Positions 60,068-64,000 of a stretch of 64,000 nucleotides of DNA are shown here, piece after piece. Source of the stretch: Litorivita sp050633545 (GTDB lineage: Bacteria; Pseudomonadota; Alphaproteobacteria; Rhodobacterales; Rhodobacteraceae). The position numbers and the translations under genes are program-made. The first letter of the stretch is position 1. Each line of letters opens with the position of its first letter. The notes under the pieces are model-generated. The model did not search any database. It saw only the letters and a list, made by a program, of their open reading frames with translations, and was not told where the DNA came from. The stretch covers positions 620,001 to 684,000 of the forward strand of contig JBOEGS010000002.1 in the NCBI GenBank assembly GCA_050633545.1, given 5' to 3'.

Positions 60068-61822
60068 CTAGGCGGCGGGGGGCACCACGGATTTAGGCGT
60101 CAAAGCCACGGCCGCATCATATTGCGCCAAAAACACCTGCCCCGTCAGATCGCCGAGGAAATGGCTGCGCTTGAGCTTGTCCATCACGGGGCCTTTGACC
60201 TCGGACAGGTGCAGCTTGATGCCCATTCCGTCCAGCCGGTGATTGATCTCTTCGAGGCTTTCAAGCGCGCTCATGTCGATCTCGTTCACCGCCGAGCACA
60301 TCAAGACCACATGTTCGAGCGGCTGTTCGCATACCACGCGGTCGTAGATGTAATCCTCCAAGAAGCGCGCATTGGCGAAATAGAGGCTCTCGTCAATGCG
60401 GATGGTCAGAACCTCGGGGTGGGTTTCGACCTTGTGCCGTTTGATATTGCGAAAATGCTGTGTCCCCGGAACGAGGCCAACCTCGGCGATATGGGGCCGC
60501 GAGGTTTTATAAAGGAACATCAGGATCGACAGCGCCACGCCGGTCGAAACCCCGACCTCGACGCCAAAGGTCAGCGTGAGGAAAATCGTGGCGAAAACGG
60601 CGGCAAAATCGACCCGCGAATAGCCCCATGTTTTTGTCAGGATCGAGAAATCGACCAAGGACAGAACCGCCACGATGATCGTCGCGGCCAGCGTCGCTTT
60701 GGGGAGAAAGAACAGCAAGGGCGTGAGCAAAAGCGCGGCCAGCGCGATGCCGATGGCGGTAAAGGCCCCCGCGGCGGGGGTTTCCGCGCCCGCGTCAAAG
60801 TTCACGACAGAGCGCGCAAATCCGCCCGTCACCGGATAGCCGCCCGACAGCGCCGCCGCGATATTGGACGCGCCAAGGCCGACAAGCTCTTGGTCCGGCA
60901 CGATGCGTTGGCGTTTCTTCGCGGCCAAGGTTTGCGCGACCGAGACGGATTCGACAAAGCCGATGATCGAGATCAGCACCGCAGCGACAAACAACTGCCC
61001 CCAGATTTCCATATCAAAGCTGGGCGCGGTCAAAGGCGGCAATCCGCGCGGCACGTCGCCGACGATTTTCACACCGTGGTTTTCGAGGTTGAAGAGCCAC
61101 ACGGCCAAAGTCGTCACGACCACGGCACCCACCGGCCCCGCCTTGGCCAAGATATCGGCCAATCGCGGCTGCATCCCTGTCGAGAGCAGCAAGGGCTTCA
61201 ATCCCTTGCGCACCCAAAACAGGAAGCCCACGGTGCTCAGCCCGATGAAAAGGGTGATGAAATTGGTGGTGGAGAGGTTTTCAAAAAGCGAGCCGATGAG
61301 CTGGATCAGGTTATGGCCATGGGCATCGATGCCAAAGATATGTTTGAGCTGCGAGGTGGCGATCAACACGCCAGAGGCGGTGATGAAACCGGCGATGACC
61401 GGATGCGACAGGAAATTGGCCAAGAACCCGAGGCGAAAGATACCGAGGACCAGCAAGATCAACCCCGAGAGAAAGGCCAAAGTCACCGCCGCCAATGCGT
61501 ATTCCGCCGTGCCTTGCAGCGCCATATTGCCGACGCTCGCCGCCGTCATCAACGACACGACCGCCACCGGACCCACCGCCAGCGCGCGGCTGGTGCCAAA
61601 GATCGCATAGGCCACCAAGGGCAGGATCGACGCATAAAGCCCCATCTGCGCCGGAAGCCCCGCCAAAAGCGCATAGGCCAGAGATTGCGGGATCAACATG
61701 ATCGTCACAATCACCGCCGCCACCGCATCCGAGGTCAGCGTCTCGCGATCATAGGATTTGCCCCATTGCAGGATCGGCAGGTGCCGCTCTAGCTGGGCGC
61801 GATTGGGGAGCAGGTGTTTCAT
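60068..61822 (-). CDS. SulP-family anion transporter with STAS domain
   Basis: The 584-residue protein has about twelve helices with the SulP signature early on (VIVTIMLIPQSLAYALLAGL) and the middle part PVTGGFARSVVNFDAGAETP. A STAS domain (about 435-565; VVLMCSAVNEIDMSALESLEEI) ends it. It should transport sulfate, bicarbonate or similar anions. A motif shared with the promoter of the DUF442-SQOR gene lies about 70 bases upstream, so sulfur-related transport, perhaps of sulfite, sulfate or thiosulfate, is a reasonable inference. Confidence 0.93.
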   Translation of the reverse strand: MKHLLPNRAQLERHLPILQWGKSYDRETLTSDAVAAVIVTIMLIPQSLAYALLAGLPAQMGLYASILPLVAYAIFGTSRALAVGPVAVVSLMTAASVGNMALQGTAEYALAAVTLAFLSGLILLVLGIFRLGFLANFLSHPVIAGFITASGVLIATSQLKHIFGIDAHGHNLIQLIGSLFENLSTTNFITLFIGLSTVGFLFWVRKGLKPLLLSTGMQPRLADILAKAGPVGAVVVTTLAVWLFNLENHGVKIVGDVPRGLPPLTAPSFDMEIWGQLFVAAVLISIIGFVESVSVAQTLAAKKRQRIVPDQELVGLGASNIAAALSGGYPVTGGFARSVVNFDAGAETPAAGAFTAIGIALAALLLTPLLFFLPKATLAATIIVAVLSLVDFSILTKTWGYSRVDFAAVFATIFLTLTFGVEVGVSTGVALSILMFLYKTSRPHIAEVGLVPGTQHFRNIKRHKVETHPEVLTIRIDESLYFANARFLEDYIYDRVVCEQPLEHVVLMCSAVNEIDMSALESLEEINHRLDGMGIKLHLSEVKGPVMDKLKRSHFLGDLTGQVFLAQYDAAVALTPKSVVPPAA

Positions 61823-61888
61823 AGGGTCTCCTTGGCACAGGGCGGGGCCGCACCGGTGAAGCTTAGGGGTCAGGCTTTGATTTTATAT

Positions 61889-61904
61889 ATTCAGAAAATA
61901 TAAT
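61889..61904. promoter_or_regulatory. ATTC-N8-TAAT operator candidate upstream of the SulP gene
   Basis: ATTCAGAAAATATAAT sits 67-82 bases before the SulP start in an AT-rich island, followed by ATGTAAAGG. The same ATTC-N8-TAATATGT arrangement occurs at 63786-63801. It resembles the ATTC-N8-GAAT-type site I recall for the sulfide-responsive repressor SqrR/BigR. Confidence 0.55.
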
Positions 61905-62049
61905 ATGTAAAGGGTCGGCGATCACGAAACTGAATGTATCGGTGCAAAGGTTGAAAAACTTCTGAGCATCAATAGGAAGCGGCCCCCAAGAGAGACGCTT
62001 TGGCGCGCATCCCTTGGGGCAATCAATGGCGCTGCCTTGCGGCGCTCGC

Positions 62050-63723
62050 CTATCGGGCCGACACCCGCTCCGGTTTGGCCATCCATTCGCGCCCGCGCAG
62101 CATCGCTTTCCAATAGACCGGCGGCAGGATCTGCTCCTTGAGCAGCCACGCCGCACGGGTCGGTTTGGTGCCGTCGATCAGCCATTTCGGGAAGCTGGGC
62201 AATAGCGCGCCGCCATAGCCGAATTCGGCCAGAACGATCTTGCCGCGCTCGACGGTGAGCGGGCAGGAGCCATAGCCGTTGTAGACCGCCGTCGGAGATT
62301 TGCCGTCGATGTCATCGGCGACATTCTCGGCCACGATCGGCGCTTGCATCCGCGCCGCAGCGGCGGTTTTCGCATTGGGCGCGTTCATCACATCGCCAAG
62401 GCTCCACACGTTGTCATAGCTTTTGTGGCGCAGGGTGCTTTGATCCACATCGACCCAGCCGCCCGCATCCGCCAAGGGCGAGACGCGGATGAAATCAGGC
62501 GCGGTTTGCGGCGGGCAAACATGCATCATGTCAAACTCGACGGTCACCTCGGTCGGCTCGCTGTCGGGGTCGGACACTTTGAAGGTCGCCTTTTTCGCGG
62601 GGCCGTCCACGGCGACAAGATTGTGGAAGAAGTTGAGCGTGGCATCATAGCGCGCAATGTATTTTTCCAGCGCCGGAACGTAATCTTTGACGCCGAACAA
62701 GACGCCGCCCGCGTTCATGAACTGGATATCGATATTGCCCAAATTCCCCGCGCGCAGCCACGCATCGCCGGACAGATACAGCGCTTTTTGCGGCGCACCG
62801 GCGCATTTGATCGGCATCGGCGGCTGGGTGAAAAGCGCGCGGCCCGTCTTCAGCCCTTTGACCAATTCCCACGTATAGGGCGCAAGATCATAGCGGTAAT
62901 TCGACGTCACGCCGTTCTTGCCCAGCGTTTCCTCAAGCCCCTCGACCCCCTCCCAATTGAGCTTGAGCCCCGGACAGACGATCAACCGTTCGTATTTCAC
63001 CACGCGGCAGCCGTCGAGGATCACCGCATTGTTGTCCGGCTCAAAGGCCGCAACGGCGGATTTGACCCAATGCACGCCTTTGGGAATAAGGCTGCCCATG
63101 GTTTTGGCCGTGGTCGAGGCCTCGAACACGCCGCCGCCGACCATCGTCCATCCGGGTTGGTAGTAGTGGATATCGGCGGGGTCGAGGATGGCGATGTCGA
63201 GATCGGGCTTGCGGGATTTGAGGCTGGAGGCAACGGAAATCCCCGCCGCACCGCCGCCGACAATCACCACGTCATATTTCGCATCGCCCTCGTCGGTCGG
63301 GGTTTTGCCGCCATTGACGATGCGCCGCACCACGCCCGCCATGTCGTAACCCGCCGCTTTGGTCGCGGCGAGGATGTCCGAGGTGGGCAGGGCCTTGGCA
63401 GAGCTAAGCGACCACAGGGTGGCCGAGCGCGTGCCCGTGCGGCAATAGGCCAATACCGGACCAGGCATTTCCATCAAGGCCGTGCCGAATTCTGCGGCGT
63501 CGAGGTCGCTGACCATGCCGCCAGCGATGGGGATATAGCGCGCCTGAACCCCCGCCTTTTTCGCCGCCGCTTCGATCTCTTCAAAGCTGGGTTGATCGGC
63601 GGCCTCGCCGTCGGGACGGTTGCAGATCACCGAGCGGAACCCCTGCGCGGCGATGGCGTCCATATCTTGCGGCGCGATTTGTGGCGATACGCTGATCGCG
63701 GCGGAAATCTTTTTGGGGTCCAT
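62050..63723 (-). CDS. DUF442 sulfurtransferase fused to SQOR-like flavoprotein
   Basis: The 557-residue protein joins two domains. Residues 1-140 are DUF442 (TIGR01244-type, rhodanese/phosphatase-like) with active-site C94 in LAYCRTGTRS. Residues 150-557 are a type II sulfide:quinone oxidoreductase-like FAD protein: DVVIVGGGAAGISVASSL, C307 in PIKCAGAPQKALYL (matching human SQOR C201) and GSCPLTVERGKIVLAEF. The partner cysteine of human SQOR (GDCTNLPTSK) is V445 here (GDVMNAPNAK), while extra cysteines C250 (LIVCPG) and C403 (HVCPP) occur. CAGGAGGAGAGCCCC precedes the ATG. It probably oxidises sulfide or persulfides at the membrane. Confidence 0.93.
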   Translation of the reverse strand: MDPKKISAAISVSPQIAPQDMDAIAAQGFRSVICNRPDGEAADQPSFEEIEAAAKKAGVQARYIPIAGGMVSDLDAAEFGTALMEMPGPVLAYCRTGTRSATLWSLSSAKALPTSDILAATKAAGYDMAGVVRRIVNGGKTPTDEGDAKYDVVIVGGGAAGISVASSLKSRKPDLDIAILDPADIHYYQPGWTMVGGGVFEASTTAKTMGSLIPKGVHWVKSAVAAFEPDNNAVILDGCRVVKYERLIVCPGLKLNWEGVEGLEETLGKNGVTSNYRYDLAPYTWELVKGLKTGRALFTQPPMPIKCAGAPQKALYLSGDAWLRAGNLGNIDIQFMNAGGVLFGVKDYVPALEKYIARYDATLNFFHNLVAVDGPAKKATFKVSDPDSEPTEVTVEFDMMHVCPPQTAPDFIRVSPLADAGGWVDVDQSTLRHKSYDNVWSLGDVMNAPNAKTAAAARMQAPIVAENVADDIDGKSPTAVYNGYGSCPLTVERGKIVLAEFGYGGALLPSFPKWLIDGTKPTRAAWLLKEQILPPVYWKAMLRGREWMAKPERVSAR

Positions 63724-63785
63724 GGGGCTCTCCTCCTGAGCAGGGCGCGGCGCGGGCGGCAATAGGTGCGGCGCCAGTAATTAAC

Positions 63786-63801
63786 ATTCATATAATGTAA
63801 T
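63786..63801. promoter_or_regulatory. ATTC-N8-TAAT operator candidate upstream of the DUF442-SQOR gene
   Basis: ATTCATATAATGTAAT lies 63-78 bases before the DUF442-SQOR start and is followed by ATGTTTGG. An overlapping inverted repeat ACATT / AATGT covers the same place. It is the second copy of the motif found at 61889-61904. Confidence 0.6.
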
Positions 63802-63974
63802 ATGTTTGGATTTCGCAAGCGTTGAATCGCGCGCGTCGCGGCGGCGAAACTTGTGCAAAACAGGCGTGGGTGCGTTGACATTGCTTGCGCGGGCGGATCA
63901 TTTTGCCGAGCGACCCGCAAGCGCGATGCCCGCCACATTCGCCGAAACGCCCCAATCCCAAGAGGCCCCCTCTC

Positions 63975-64000
63975 ATGACCGACCGCTCCAGATCAATGAC
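63975..64000 (+). CDS. Start of a gene running off the window (unidentified)
   Basis: An ATG at 63975 begins MTDRSRSM and the frame is open to the window edge. A TTGACA box at 63875-63880 could be part of its promoter. The upstream AAGAGG is a weak ribosome-binding site. Too little is visible to name the product; given the sulfide motif nearby, a regulator or transport gene is possible but not shown. Confidence 0.35.

Noticed and set aside
1..64000. Search for a defence island, phage, IS element or biosynthetic gene cluster
   Set aside because: No transposase, integrase, restriction, toxin-antitoxin or CRISPR-associated gene is seen; the content is core chromosomal.

Overview
The window is a gene-dense, GC-rich (roughly 60-65 % by eye) stretch of alphaproteobacterial chromosome. 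It most resembles Rhodobacterales (Rhodobacteraceae/Roseobacteraceae). Reasons are a Rhodobacter-type porin, family-typical lipoproteins (DUF3576, DUF3035/BamF), a VPLPA-type C-terminal sorting signal, a bacterial ALDH16 next to deoC, a TroABCD metal importer, the SdhAF4/RsmB/heparinase/PurH gene order, and the intergenic motif GCCTCCGGCGGGGATATTT. No tRNA, rRNA, CRISPR array, phage or IS element was recognised.

Layout. 1-6.4 kb: end of a glycosyltransferase, DUF3576 lipoprotein, major porin, YggS-type PLP protein, L,D-transpeptidase/RibA pair, an OmpR-type response regulator and a small secreted protein. 6.6-13.2 kb: exonuclease III, thioredoxin-TPR protein, Lon-like domain protein, Trm112, Ubi-type hydroxylase, amidase, DapC-like aminotransferase. 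13.2-19.7 kb: FtsK, LolA, a VOC protein, lytic transglycosylase lipoprotein, AEC transporter, HspQ. 19.8-28.5 kb: gamma-glutamyltransferase-like enzyme, a candidate structured RNA, an RsbW/STAS pair, thiolase, free-Met-sulfoxide reductase, LysE exporter, GFA protein, RluA-like synthase, aldehyde dehydrogenase, 1-Cys peroxiredoxin. 28.5-33 kb is the least ordinary part: a Gly/His/Asp-rich secreted protein whose 5' end overlaps a terminator, a broken outer-membrane gene with a G10 tract, a second gene remnant, a chemoreceptor, and a GDSL esterase with a sorting tail.

33-40 kb is the ancient rbfA-truB-rpsO-pnp cluster, interrupted by a phosphodiester-glycosidase-like gene, a DUF1643 gene and an RTX protein; pnp has a long leader with a hairpin and an 11-bp-period repeat. 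40-51.5 kb holds DapB, a small secreted protein, SdhAF4, RsmB, heparinase-like protein, PurH, LspA, BamF-like lipoprotein, an active/inactive M16 peptidase pair and a small conserved protein. 51.5-55 kb is a deoC-ALDH16 operon. 55.1-59.2 kb is troABCD behind two perfect palindromes. 59.2-64 kb holds a degenerate DgoK-like protein, a SulP transporter and a DUF442-SQOR fusion; the last two share a motif (ATTC-N8-TAATATGT) upstream, suggesting one sulfide/persulfide-responsive regulon.

Most of the window is core housekeeping. The observations most worth following are the shared SulP/DUF442-SQOR operator with the altered redox cysteines of the SQOR domain, the structured RNA near 21.5 kb, the pnp leader, and the decayed locus at 28.5-30.2 kb. 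Everything was read by eye; no database search was run.
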